A DNA stretch of 64,000 bases, from assembly GCA_015066105.1 (NCBI GenBank), contig SVOY01000013.1, forward strand, positions 1 through 64,000. The letters run 5' to 3'. A program made the position numbers and the translations under genes. Source of the stretch: Oscillospiraceae bacterium (GTDB lineage Bacteria; Bacillota; Clostridia; Oscillospirales; Acutalibacteraceae). Below, in pieces: positions 25,901 to 33,558 of this stretch. Within the stretch, counting starts at the first letter, position 1. Every line of letters begins with the position of its first letter. The notes beneath the pieces were generated by a model. It searched no databases, was not told the DNA's origin, and saw only the letters and a program-made list of their open reading frames with translations.

Positions 25901-28453
25901 TGCCCACCAGCCGTCCTGATAACGGCCTACTGCTGCATCAGCCTTTGAAAAGCTGAGCTTGATTTCATTTTCGTTTGTTACGGTAAGGTCAGTTGTGCCC
26001 GTAACCTCTATGCCCTGTGTGTATGTCTCAACAGATGCATAATAATCCTCATGTGCAAGGTTGATTTTTGTTGTGTCAAGCTCAAAGTCAACCTTCTGTA
26101 CATCGCTTTCAAAGCCGTTGCCGTACCAGTCGAATTCATAATTGATAGTGAGCTTGCCGTCCTCGCCCTCTGACTTTTCGTTTTCAATAAGCTCGGGGGT
26201 TACAAGCATCCAGGCCTGCATAAAGTGTACCTCGTCACCCTCCTTTGAGTCCTTTGCACTCCAGAAGGAAATGGGGTCACTCCAGCCGTCAGCGGTATAC
26301 TTGCGGTAGTTTACATTTTTAAGCTCGTCCTCTGTAAGCTCAGCGGGTGCAACAATCTGTATGCCTGCCCACCAGCCGTCCTCAAATCTGAAAATTGAAG
26401 GGTCTGCCTTTGAGTAGGTAAGAGTGATTTCTTCCTCGTTTGTTGCAAGAATTTCTTCACTGCCCTCAACGGTGATGCCATTTGTAAGAGCCTCAACCGA
26501 GCCGAGGAAGGGTGTCATATCAAGGTTGATTTTAGCTACATCAAGCTCAAAGTCAACCTTCTGTACATCGCTTTCAAAGCCATTTCCGTACCAGTCAAAT
26601 TCATAATTGATAGTAAGCTTGCCGTCCTCGCCCTCAGACTTTTCGTTTTCAATAAGCTCGGGGGTTACAAGCATCCAGGCCTGCATAAAGTGTACCTCGT
26701 CACCCTCCTTTGAGTCCTTTGCACTCCAGAAGGAAATGGGGTCACTCCAGCCGTCAGCCGTGTACTTGCGGTAGTTTACATTTTTAAGCTCGTCCTCTGT
26801 AAGCTCAGCGGGTGCAACAACCTTAATTCCGGCCCACCAGCCGTCCTGCCATCTGCCGATAGAAACATCTGCCTTGGAAAAATAAAGAGTTATTTCATCC
26901 TCGTGGGTTACAAGGATTTCGTCCTCGCCCTCTGCGGTAAGGCCGCTTGTAAAGGCTTCAACTCTGCCGTTGAAGTGGCTCATATCAAGGTTAATCTTGC
27001 TTGTGTCAAGGGTAAAGGTTACCTTCTGAACAAGATTTTCGGCCCAGGTGAATTCATAATTTATGGTAAGCCTTCCGTCACCGCCCTGCTGTGCATCGGC
27101 TTCCCTTGCAATGAGCTCAGGTGTTACAAGCATCCATGCGCCCATGTAATGAACGCTGTCGCCCTCCTTTGAGTCCTTTGCACCCCAGAAGGAGATGGGG
27201 TCGCTCCAGCCGTCGGCAGTATATCTGCGGTATGTGGCTTCCTTAAGCTCATCCTCTGTAAGTCCTTCGGGAGCAATAACCTTAATTCCGGCCCACCAGC
27301 CGTCCTGCCATCTGCCGATTGAGGTATCTGCCTTGGAAAAGCCGAGGGTGATTTCCTCGCTGTTGGTGACAGTGATATCTTTCTCACCTTCAACGGTAAG
27401 TCCGCTTGTGAACGGAACAACACTTCCGAGATAGCCTTCCATATTAAGGTTGATTTTGGTTACATCAAGCTTAATCGTAATCTCCTGTGCGGAAATGCCG
27501 AAGCCGTTATCATCCCAGTCAAAAAGGTATTTTGCAGTAATGAAGCCGTCAGATGCCTGTGCAATAGCCTCAGGTGATACAAAGGCCCAGATGCCTACCC
27601 AATGTGTCTCGTCACCTTCTGCGGAATCCTTGACGCTCCAGAAATAGCTGTCATCACTCCAGGCTCCGTCTGTATACTTGCGGAATTTTACATTCTTAAG
27701 CTGGTCCTGTGTAAGCTCTGCGGGAGCAACAACCTTGATGCCTGCCCACCAGCCGTCCTTGTTTCTGCCTATTGAGGGGTCTGCAGGAGCAAAATCAAGG
27801 GTAATTTCTTCAGTGTTTTCAACAGTCACTGCATTTGTATCTGTATCTTTTACGGTAAGACCCTCAGTGATACCGTTCACATCTGCAAAATAATTTTCGT
27901 GGTCAAGATAAACCTTTTCAGTATCAATTACAAAATCAATTCTCTGCACGGCACTTTCAAAGCCGTTGCCGTACCAGTCGAATTCATAGCTGTAGGTAAG
28001 CTTGCCATCCTCTGCCTGTGCAATAGCCTCCGGCGATACAAAGGCCCAGATTCCTACCCAGTGCACTTCATCGTCCTCTGCGGAATCCTTGACACTCCAG
28101 AAATAAGCCTCATTACTCCATGCGCCGTCTGTGTTCTTACGGAATTTTACATTCTTAAGCTGGTCCTGTGTAAGTCCTTCGGGAGCAATAACCTTAATTC
28201 CGGCCCACCAGCCGTCCTTGTTTCTGCCTATTGAAGGGTCAGCCTTTGCATAGGTAAGTGTGATTTCTTCCTTGTTGGTTACAAGGATTTTGTCCTCACC
28301 CTCTGCGGTAAGGCCGCTTGTAATGGCTTCAACAGTACCGAGCTCGGCAGTCTGCTCAACTGCAAAGGCCGGCATCATGACCGTAAAAGCCATGACGAGA
28401 CTGAGCACAAGGCTCAGAGCTCTTTTCGCATTATCCTTTATTGTTATTTTCAT
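22967..28453 (-). CDS. very large secreted protein with eight tandem ~155-residue repeats
   Basis: This 1828-residue protein starts with a signal peptide (MKITIKDNAKRALSLVLSLVMAF..., cut near PAFA). Residues about 36-1240 are eight repeats of about 155 residues. Each has E-I-T-L, ADPSIGR, DGWWAGI, YRKYT, FWSAKDSKEGD, W-L-V-T-P-E-L-I, EFDWYGNGFES and a closing L-D-x-x-K-I-N-L strand. A Cys-rich segment with ALGHTEDE/ALGHDYSE units follows (about 1240-1430). Then come one bacterial Ig-like domain and three fibronectin-III domains to the C-terminus. No LPXTG or SLH motif is visible. I do not recognise the repeat family. The aromatic-rich WW core suggests a carbohydrate-binding beta-sandwich, supported only by the GH51 gene downstream (inference). 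Confidence 0.85.
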   Translation of the reverse strand: MKITIKDNAKRALSLVLSLVMAFTVMMPAFAVEQTAELGTVEAITSGLTAEGEDKILVTNKEEITLTYAKADPSIGRNKDGWWAGIKVIAPEGLTQDQLKNVKFRKNTDGAWSNEAYFWSVKDSAEDDEVHWVGIWAFVSPEAIAQAEDGKLTYSYEFDWYGNGFESAVQRIDFVIDTEKVYLDHENYFADVNGITEGLTVKDTDTNAVTVENTEEITLDFAPADPSIGRNKDGWWAGIKVVAPAELTQDQLKNVKFRKYTDGAWSDDSYFWSVKDSAEGDETHWVGIWAFVSPEAIAQASDGFITAKYLFDWDDNGFGISAQEITIKLDVTKINLNMEGYLGSVVPFTSGLTVEGEKDITVTNSEEITLGFSKADTSIGRWQDGWWAGIKVIAPEGLTEDELKEATYRRYTADGWSDPISFWGAKDSKEGDSVHYMGAWMLVTPELIAREADAQQGGDGRLTINYEFTWAENLVQKVTFTLDTSKINLDMSHFNGRVEAFTSGLTAEGEDEILVTHEDEITLYFSKADVSIGRWQDGWWAGIKVVAPAELTEDELKNVNYRKYTADGWSDPISFWSAKDSKEGDEVHFMQAWMLVTPELIENEKSEGEDGKLTINYEFDWYGNGFESDVQKVDFELDVAKINLDMTPFLGSVEALTNGITVEGSEEILATNEEEITLTYSKADPSIFRFEDGWWAGIQIVAPAELTEDELKNVNYRKYTADGWSDPISFWSAKDSKEGDEVHFMQAWMLVTPELIENEKSEGEDGKLTINYEFDWYGNGFESDVQKVDFELDTTKINLAHEDYYASVETYTQGIEVTGTTDLTVTNENEIKLSFSKADAAVGRYQDGWWAGIRVVAPAGLTEAQLKDAKYRKYTADGWSDPISFWSAKDSKEGDEVHFMQAWMLVTPELIENEKSEGEDGKLTINYEFDWDGNGFGISTQKIDYVLDITKINLDMTPFLGSVEALTNGITVEGSEKILATNEEEITLTYSKADPSIFRFEDGWWAGIQIVAPAELTEDELKNVNYRKYTADGWSDPISFWSAKDSKEGDEVHFMQAWMLVTPELIENEKSEGEDGKLTINYEFDWYGNGFESAVQKIDFELDVEKLVLDHENHYGTIEGITQGLVASGETDMTLKNADEITVDFSLADMSVGRYTDAWWIGAKITAPEDMTAEELKLAKYRVGGGEAKSFWQFKDSKDGDEEHFITVWLPVTQAYIDNDADGIFNWTYEFDWDANGFGISTQKFTVSIDVDKINRIHSAGCTKVVDKQAKDPDCVNNGNTEASHCEVCGLVLSVEEVIDALGHTEDESVTEKEVKPDCENPGSYDTVVYCSVCDTELSRVTTEVDALGHDYSEKIIDEKHLYQAKTCTAYAKYFYDCVRCDDMTSQTFENKAEGLIPHEKTKRINSRYLVSAADCENPAKYYMGCLTCDTVFKDETFTDGEPMYHYFSVEKVTKQASINKEGATDFFCADCGKAYGDPMPFAGIKSVELSGTSFSYSGKAITPSVTVKDTKGKTLKKGTDYTVSYSSNTAPGTASVKVTFTGSYTGSATLRFTIGQLPATKKISFTSGTSSVKLTWEKVPYASGYKVYRKTSDGLKEVGSTSKNTLTVNKLTAGKRYTFVVKAYAKVGSKTYVSDASKSVYTVTKASAPKKLVATQTVTTVTLKWSKVSGADSYRVYKYNSKTKKYDFYKTVSGTKLTIKKLKSGTSYKYLVRAVTLTADKVKVTGEAKTLTVSTLPKAPEIKVTTKGGTATVKWSKVTGATGYRIYCMDSKTKKLTLIGTVKSNQTSFKKSGYKKGSKYLFAVRAYKTLNGENLFSEYSRVTVKMK
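24690..28348 (-). repeat. eight in-frame tandem repeats of about 465 bases
   Basis: The repeat-coding part of the exoprotein has a period near 465 bases; the DGWW-coding segment recurs near 25441, 25906, 26370, 26836, 27293, 27746 and 28204, with a divergent eighth copy near 24970. Repeats 5 and 7 are almost identical in DNA, and repeats 4-7 share long identical blocks, indicating recent duplication or gene conversion. Confidence 0.85.
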
Positions 28454-28497
28454 AGTTTATATCCTCCTTTTTAAAGCAATACGATATAATTATACGG

Positions 28498-28531
28498 ATA
28501 TAATATACCATATTATATTGCAAGTGTGCAA
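28498..28531 (-). promoter_or_regulatory. probable promoter with AT-rich inverted repeat for the repeat exoprotein
   Basis: On the minus strand TTGCAC (28526-28531) and TATATT (28502-28507) are 18 bases apart. An inverted repeat, ATATAATAT (28498-28506) and ATATTATAT (28510-28518), overlaps the -10 box and could be an operator. AGGAGGATATAAACT precedes the ATG. Confidence 0.45.
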
Positions 28532-28567
28532 GAGCTTTTTTATTCTTTTATTTTTTGTTAAAAAAGA

Positions 28568-28596
28568 TTGCAATATTTTTTCTTAAATGGTATGCT
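28568..28596 (+). promoter_or_regulatory. promoter of the NrdG-like activase gene
   Basis: TTGCAA (28568-28573) and TATGCT (28591-28596) have a 17-base spacer. The activase ATG is 31 bases further on. Confidence 0.7.
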
Positions 28597-28626
28597 TTTA
28601 ACAGTAGAAAAGAAAGGAGAATTATT

Positions 28627-29316
28627 ATGCTTATTGCCGGTCTGCAGAGGCTTACTCTGCTCGACTACCCCGGAAAAACGGCCTGCACGGTTTTCACCCA
28701 CGGCTGTAACTTCCGCTGCCCCTTCTGCCACAATGCACTGCTTGTAACCGAAAAAGCAGAAAGCCTTATAAGTGAAGAGGAGTTTTTTTCCTTTCTGAAA
28801 AAGCGTACGGGCATACTTGACGGTGTGTGCATAACCGGCGGAGAGCCCACACTGCAGAAGGACCTCATTGCCTTTATGAAAAAAATCAAGGATATGGGCT
28901 TTCTTTTAAAGCTTGACACAAACGGCTACAGACCCGATGTGCTTAATCAGGTGCTTGAAAACGGCCTTGCCGACTATATTGCAGCCGATATCAAGGCCTC
29001 ACACGAAAAATATGCCGCGGCAACGGGTATTGACTCTCTTGATTTTTCGCTTATATTAAATAGTATAGAGCTTATTGAAAAAAGCGGTGTCCCCCACGAA
29101 TTCCGCACCACCGTAACAAATGAGCTTCACAGCGAGGAGGACTTTGAAAAAATCCTTTCTCTTTTCTCCCCCGACACGCCCTATTTTCTTCAGCAGTTCA
29201 AGGATTCGGGCTGTCTGATTGACAGCGGCTGCAGCGGCTGGAGCACGGAAAGAATGAAAAATCTCACTGAAAGGCTTCGCGCCTCGCACCCCAATGTTTC
29301 TCTTCGTGAGGGATAA
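28627..29316 (+). CDS. nrdG: anaerobic RNR activating protein, radical SAM (NrdG2 type)
   Basis: This 229-residue radical SAM enzyme should install the glycyl radical on the NrdD reductase encoded next. The 4Fe-4S cluster motif CNFRCPFC is at about residues 26-33 and the GGEPTLQ SAM-binding strand follows near 75. Its size and the start MLIAGLQRLTLLDYPGK fit the NrdG2 subfamily rather than the shorter classical NrdG. AAAGGAG precedes the ATG at 28627; the longer frame from 28555 begins upstream of the promoter. nrdD starts 245 bases downstream with its own promoter, so the two are not a simple operon. Confidence 0.88.
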   Translation: MLIAGLQRLTLLDYPGKTACTVFTHGCNFRCPFCHNALLVTEKAESLISEEEFFSFLKKRTGILDGVCITGGEPTLQKDLIAFMKKIKDMGFLLKLDTNGYRPDVLNQVLENGLADYIAADIKASHEKYAAATGIDSLDFSLILNSIELIEKSGVPHEFRTTVTNELHSEEDFEKILSLFSPDTPYFLQQFKDSGCLIDSGCSGWSTERMKNLTERLRASHPNVSLREG

Positions 29317-29379
29317 TCCCGATAGTTGGACTTTACCCTTTTAAGTCAAAAAAGCTAAACGACAGCTGTTGTTTTGAAA

Positions 29380-29416
29380 AAACTATATATTGGGTACAAA
29401 ACGCAATATTTTGTGG
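29380..29416 (+). promoter_or_regulatory. tandem NrdR-box-like sites upstream of nrdD
   Basis: Two 16-base sites resemble the NrdR consensus ACACWATATATWGTGT: AAACTATATATTGGGT (29380-29395, 14 of 16) and ACGCAATATTTTGTGG (29401-29416, 13 of 16). They are 21 bases apart, two helical turns, as expected for paired NrdR boxes. They lie about 40 bases upstream of the -35 box, a little farther than usual. Confidence 0.65.
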
Positions 29417-29455
29417 TTTTTTTTAAAATTTATACAAGAAATTGTGTAATAACCC

Positions 29456-29484
29456 TTGCTTTTTACTGCCAATAGTGCTATAAT
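29456..29484 (+). promoter_or_regulatory. promoter of nrdD
   Basis: TTGCTT (29456-29461) and TATAAT (29479-29484) have a 17-base spacer. The -10 box overlaps the left arm of the hairpin described next. Confidence 0.8.
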
Positions 29485-29527
29485 CAGTTTCGCACCGCAA
29501 AAAGCGGAAGAAACTGATTATTTTTTT
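29482..29527 (+). terminator. intrinsic terminator overlapping the nrdD promoter
   Basis: AATCAGTTTC (29482-29491) pairs perfectly with GAAACTGATT (29510-29519), with an inner CCGC/GCGG stem, followed by a seven-T run (29521-29527). The left arm starts inside the -10 box and ends at the predicted transcription start. Read-through RNA from nrdG would fold it; RNA started at the nrdD promoter would not. Confidence 0.75.
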
Positions 29528-29561
29528 GAAAAGAGAAAAAGGAAACAAAGGAGGCTATACT

Positions 29562-31934
29562 ATGTATTCAGTTATGAAGCGTTCAGGCAAGCTTATTGAG
29601 TTTGACCTCGGAAAAATCACCCAGGCTATCACTCTCGCCTTTGAAGCAGAGCAAAGAGACTATAACCCCAACATCATCGACTTCCTTGCCCTTAAGGTAA
29701 CTGCAGACTTTGAGCCCAAAATCAAGGACCACTGCATCGCCGTTGAGGACATTCAGGACAGCGTTGAAAACGTGCTTGTTCAGGCCGGCTATTCAGATGT
29801 TGCAAAGGCATACATCCTCTACCGCCGTCAGCACGAAAAGCTTCGCAGCATCAACACCACAATCCTTGACTATAAGGAAATTGTTGACAACTACGTTAAC
29901 GTTTCCGACTGGCGTGTTAAGGAAAACTCAACCGTTACATATTCTGTAGGCGGCCTTATCCTCAACAACTCGGGTGCCATTACTGCCAACTACTGGCTCA
30001 GCGAGGTTTACGATGACGAAATCGCCAACGCTCACAGAAATGCAGACATTCACATTCACGACCTTTCAATGCTCACCGGCTACTGTGCAGGCTGGTCACT
30101 TAAGCAGCTTATCCAGGAGGGTCTCGGCGGTGTAACGGGTAAAATCACCTCAGCCCCCGCAAAGCACCTTGCAACCCTCTGCAACCAGATGGTAAACTTC
30201 CTCGGCATTATGCAGAACGAGTGGGCAGGCGCTCAGGCCTTCTCCTCCTTTGATACATATCTCGCTCCCTTTGTAAAGGTTGACAACCTCAGCTACGACC
30301 AGGTAAAGAAGTGCATCGAAAGCTTTATCTACGGCGTAAACACCCCCTCACGCTGGGGTACACAGGCTCCCTTCTCAAACATCACCCTTGACTGGACCGT
30401 TCCCGCTGACCTTGCAGAGCTCAACGCCATCGTCGGCGGCAAGGAGATGGACTTCAAGTACAAGGATTGCAAGAAGGAAATGGATATGATCAACCGTGCC
30501 TTCATTGAAACCATGATTGAGGGCGACGCCAACGGCCGCGGCTTCCAGTATCCCATTCCCACCTACTCAATCACAAGCAACTTTGACTGGTCGGAAACTC
30601 AGAACAACAAGCTCCTTTTCGAAATGACCTCAAAGTACGGCACTCCCTACTTCTCAAACTACATCAACTCAGATATGGAGCCCAGCGATGTACGTTCAAT
30701 GTGCTGCAGACTCCGTCTTGACCTTCGTGAGCTTCGCAAAAAGTCCGGCGGCTTCTTCGGCAGCGGCGAAAGCACAGGCTCAATCGGCGTTGTAACAATC
30801 AATATGCCCCGTATCGCTTACCTTGCAAAGGATGAGGCAGATTTTTACGCACGCCTTGACAGACTTATGGATATCTCGGCCCGTTCACTGGCAATCAAGA
30901 GAAAGGTTATCACAAACCTTCTTGATGCAGGTCTCTATCCCTACACAAAGAGATACCTCGGCACATTTGCAAACCACTTCTCAACAATCGGCCTTGTAGG
31001 TATGAACGAAGCCGCACTCAACGCAAACTGGCTTCGCTGCAACCTTGTTGACGACAGAGCTCAGCAGTTTGCAAAGGATGTTCTCAACCATATGAGAGAA
31101 AGACTTTCCGACTATCAGGAAAAGTACGGCGACCTTTACAACCTTGAGGCAACTCCCGCCGAGTCAACAAGCTACCGCCTTGCAAAGCACGATGTCAAGC
31201 ACTATCCCGACATCATCACCGCAGGCGACAAGGAAAAGAAGGAAACACCCTACTACACCAACTCCTCACATCTTCCCGTAGGCTACACAGACGATATTTT
31301 TGAAGCACTTGACAAGCAGGACGAGCTTCACACCCTTTACACCTCGGGTACTGTTTTCCACGCTTACCTCGGTGAAAAGCTTCCCGACTGGAAGAGTGCC
31401 GCAAACCTTGTTAAGAAGATTGCAGAAAACTACCGTCTTCCCTACTACTCAATTTCTCCCACCTACTCCGTATGTAAGAACCACGGCTACATTGCAGGCG
31501 AGGTTTACACCTGCCCCGATTGCGGTGAAACCACAGAGGTTTACAGCCGTATCACAGGCTACTACAGACCCGTTCAGAACTGGAATGACGGTAAGAGCCA
31601 GGAATACAAGCACAGAGTTGAATACAACCCCTCAAAAATCGGTGACAGAATTTTCGAAGCAAAGCAGGAAATCAAGGCCGCTGAGGAAAACTGTGTTGCC
31701 TGCGAGGATAAGACAATCCTTTTTGCAACAACAACCTGCCCCAACTGCAAAATGGCAGCCCGCTTCCTTGATATGGCCGGCATAAGCTATGAAAAGGTTT
31801 ACGCTGACGAAAACAAGGCTCTTGCAGAGGAATACGGAATTCAGCAGGCTCCCACCCTTGTAGTTATCAGAGACGGCAAGGCTGAAAAGATTGTTAACCT
31901 TTCAAATATCAGAGCTTTCACCGAAAGGGCATAA
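29562..31934 (+). CDS. nrdD: class III (anaerobic) ribonucleoside-triphosphate reductase with fused redoxin domain
   Basis: This 790-residue enzyme reduces ribonucleoside triphosphates to deoxy forms under anaerobic conditions. An N-terminal ATP-cone (about 1-95) regulates activity. The catalytic barrel ends in the glycyl-radical loop RITGYYRPV (Gly near 666), with a zinc-binding Cys set (CPDC, CVAC) near 650 and 711. Unusually, residues about 716-790 form a thioredoxin/glutaredoxin-like domain with a CPNC active site (726-729) and cis-Pro segment QQAPTLVV. This points to a thiol-redoxin reductant rather than formate. The start at 29562 has AAAGGAGG upstream. trxB begins two bases after the stop, so TrxB probably recycles the fused redoxin (inference). 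Confidence 0.93.
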   Translation: MYSVMKRSGKLIEFDLGKITQAITLAFEAEQRDYNPNIIDFLALKVTADFEPKIKDHCIAVEDIQDSVENVLVQAGYSDVAKAYILYRRQHEKLRSINTTILDYKEIVDNYVNVSDWRVKENSTVTYSVGGLILNNSGAITANYWLSEVYDDEIANAHRNADIHIHDLSMLTGYCAGWSLKQLIQEGLGGVTGKITSAPAKHLATLCNQMVNFLGIMQNEWAGAQAFSSFDTYLAPFVKVDNLSYDQVKKCIESFIYGVNTPSRWGTQAPFSNITLDWTVPADLAELNAIVGGKEMDFKYKDCKKEMDMINRAFIETMIEGDANGRGFQYPIPTYSITSNFDWSETQNNKLLFEMTSKYGTPYFSNYINSDMEPSDVRSMCCRLRLDLRELRKKSGGFFGSGESTGSIGVVTINMPRIAYLAKDEADFYARLDRLMDISARSLAIKRKVITNLLDAGLYPYTKRYLGTFANHFSTIGLVGMNEAALNANWLRCNLVDDRAQQFAKDVLNHMRERLSDYQEKYGDLYNLEATPAESTSYRLAKHDVKHYPDIITAGDKEKKETPYYTNSSHLPVGYTDDIFEALDKQDELHTLYTSGTVFHAYLGEKLPDWKSAANLVKKIAENYRLPYYSISPTYSVCKNHGYIAGEVYTCPDCGETTEVYSRITGYYRPVQNWNDGKSQEYKHRVEYNPSKIGDRIFEAKQEIKAAEENCVACEDKTILFATTTCPNCKMAARFLDMAGISYEKVYADENKALAEEYGIQQAPTLVVIRDGKAEKIVNLSNIRAFTERA

Positions 31935-31936
31935 AA

Positions 31937-32851
31937 ATGATTTACGATACAATAATTATCGGTGCAGGCCCTGCAGGTCTGACAGCGGCAATTTATCTTA
32001 AAAGAGCTAACAAGAGCGTGCTCGTTCTTGAAAAGGAAACCTTTGGGGGACAGATTACTCACTCCCCCAAGGTTGAAAACTACCCCGGCTTTATCAGTAT
32101 GAGCGGCGTGGAATTTGCCGACAAGCTTGTTGAGCAGGCTATGGCTCAGGGTGCCGACGTTGATATGGATGAGGCAAAGGGCATTACAAAGGCTGACGGA
32201 ATTTTCACCGTAAAGGGCGAAAGAGCCGACTATCAGGCAAAAAGCGTTATCCTTGCAACGGGCTCAAAGCACCGCACTCTCGGACTTTCCGGCGAGGATA
32301 AATTCACCGGCGAGGGCATTTCCTACTGCGCGGTATGCGACGGTGCCTTTTATAAGGATATGGACATTGCCGTTATCGGCGGCGGAAATTCCGCTTTGCA
32401 GGAGGCAATTCTTCTTTCAAAAACCTCAAAGAGTGTTACCGTAATTCAGAATCTCCCCTTCCTTACAGGCGAAAGCAAGCTCATTGAGCAGCTTGAAGCC
32501 ACTGATAACATCAGGGTGATTTTATCTTCTGTTGTTGCAAAAATCCTCGGTGAAGACAAATTTGAGGGCATCACCGTAAAGAATGAAGAAAGCGGTGAGG
32601 AAACTGACCTTTCCTTTGACGGCATCTTTGTTGCCATCGGACAGAAGCCGGAAAACGATAGCTTTGCGTCAGCTGTTAAGCTTGATGAAAGAGGCTACAT
32701 CACCGCAGACGAAAGCTGTATCCCTCAGAGCGAGGCCGGCATTTTTGTTGCGGGTGACTGCAGAAGCAAGGCTGTAAGGCAGATCGCAACTGCAATCTCA
32801 GACGGAGCCGCCGCTTCGGTTGCAGTGTGCAGATACTTAGACAACAACTAA
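31937..32851 (+). CDS. trxB: thioredoxin reductase
   Basis: This 304-residue FAD enzyme passes electrons from NADPH to thioredoxin-like disulfides. The FAD motif GAGPAGLTAA is at the N-terminus, the redox pair CAVC near residue 133, the NADPH motif GGGNSA near 151, and GIFVAGDCRSKAVRQ closes the FAD domain. All family landmarks are intact. It starts two bases after nrdD, with its ribosome binding site (GAAAGGG) inside the nrdD coding end, so translation is coupled. This placement makes the NrdD-fused redoxin domain its likely substrate. Confidence 0.95.
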   Translation: MIYDTIIIGAGPAGLTAAIYLKRANKSVLVLEKETFGGQITHSPKVENYPGFISMSGVEFADKLVEQAMAQGADVDMDEAKGITKADGIFTVKGERADYQAKSVILATGSKHRTLGLSGEDKFTGEGISYCAVCDGAFYKDMDIAVIGGGNSALQEAILLSKTSKSVTVIQNLPFLTGESKLIEQLEATDNIRVILSSVVAKILGEDKFEGITVKNEESGEETDLSFDGIFVAIGQKPENDSFASAVKLDERGYITADESCIPQSEAGIFVAGDCRSKAVRQIATAISDGAAASVAVCRYLDNN

Positions 32852-32891
32852 GGGGCGTGCCCATTAAGCGCAGACCAAAAAGCAGAACAAA

Positions 32892-32940
32892 AAAAGCAGA
32901 TTTTTTCAGTAGTTTTTTACCGAAAAATCTGCTTTTATTT
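32892..32940 (+). terminator. terminator of nrdD-trxB
   Basis: AAAAGCAGATTTTT (32892-32905) pairs with AAAAATCTGCTTTT (32923-32936), about 40 bases after the trxB stop, with T-rich sequence following. Confidence 0.85.
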
Positions 32941-32960
32941 TATCGAAAAGAATTTTTAAG

Positions 32961-33054
32961 TGTTGCATAAGAAGAATTTTGCTTTTTCATCCGCTCGGAG
33001 TACCCTTGTACTCCTTCGGGGTGAAGAAAACGCCTTCTGCATCTTAATGCAACA
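32961..33054. repeat. long imperfect palindrome between convergent genes
   Basis: The 94-base block has TGTTGCAT and ATGCAACA at its ends (32961-32968, 33047-33054), an imperfect stem, and a perfect GGAGTAC/GTACTCC centre (32997-33003, 33008-33014). It lies between the trxB terminator and the end of the small CxxC protein gene. It could be a dispersed repeat or a two-way terminator. Confidence 0.55.
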
Positions 33055-33077
33055 GCCCCTTTTTATGTTATATACTT

Positions 33078-33416
33078 TTATCTTTTAAACTCGTCAACGG
33101 GTCTAAGCTCAGCCTTTACCGAAACGTTGTTCATTGCACACTCACGGCAGATTATAACACCCTCAACGGTTTCAACGGGTATGCTTTCCGTATCGCCGAA
33201 AACCGAGCCGAAAAGAGAGCTGAGCACTCCCTCGCTTTCCTTTTCCTTATAGTAGCCGCTGCCGAAAACCGCCGCACCGCAATCGTCACATTTATGCACA
33301 TTCAAAGCCGTAACCGCACCGAGCGCAATTACAACGGCAAGCGCTGCCGAAACGGCTATAAGCAGCCTTTTGTTTTTCTTCTTTTTATTTATTTCTTCAC
33401 GTCTTTCCTTTGACAC
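33078..33416 (-). CDS. small membrane-anchored protein with two CxxC pairs
   Basis: This 112-residue protein starts with GTG after AGAGGATG. A strongly basic N-terminus (KKKKNKR) is followed by one membrane helix at about residues 18-40. The outer or exported part holds CDDC (near 43) and CREC (near 91), which may bind zinc or form disulfides. The middle is Gly/Ser-rich (SLFGSVFGD). I do not recognise the family. It has its own strong promoter and is convergent with trxB. Confidence 0.65.
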   Translation of the reverse strand: MSKERREEINKKKKNKRLLIAVSAALAVVIALGAVTALNVHKCDDCGAAVFGSGYYKEKESEGVLSSLFGSVFGDTESIPVETVEGVIICRECAMNNVSVKAELRPVDEFKR

Positions 33417-33450
33417 GGAAAATACATCCTCTCATTTTTAATTTTAAATA

Positions 33451-33479
33451 ATTATATACCTTTATTGCATTTTCGTCAA
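33451..33479 (-). promoter_or_regulatory. promoter of the small CxxC membrane protein
   Basis: TTGACG (33474-33479) and TATAAT (33451-33456) have a 17-base spacer on the minus strand. Confidence 0.8.
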
Positions 33480-33558
33480 CGGGTTATAAATTTTCATTTT
33501 TTGAGTAACACATCTCTTCAATGTGTCGATTTTGTTACAAATAATCACAAATTGACCA

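Noticed and set aside
24690-28348. CRISPR array or non-coding satellite
   Set aside because: The period is about 465 bases, stays in frame and encodes conserved protein repeats.
33506-33524. Terminator hairpin upstream of the acyl-CoA synthetase gene
   Set aside because: The stem is only six pairs and no gene on the plus strand ends before it.
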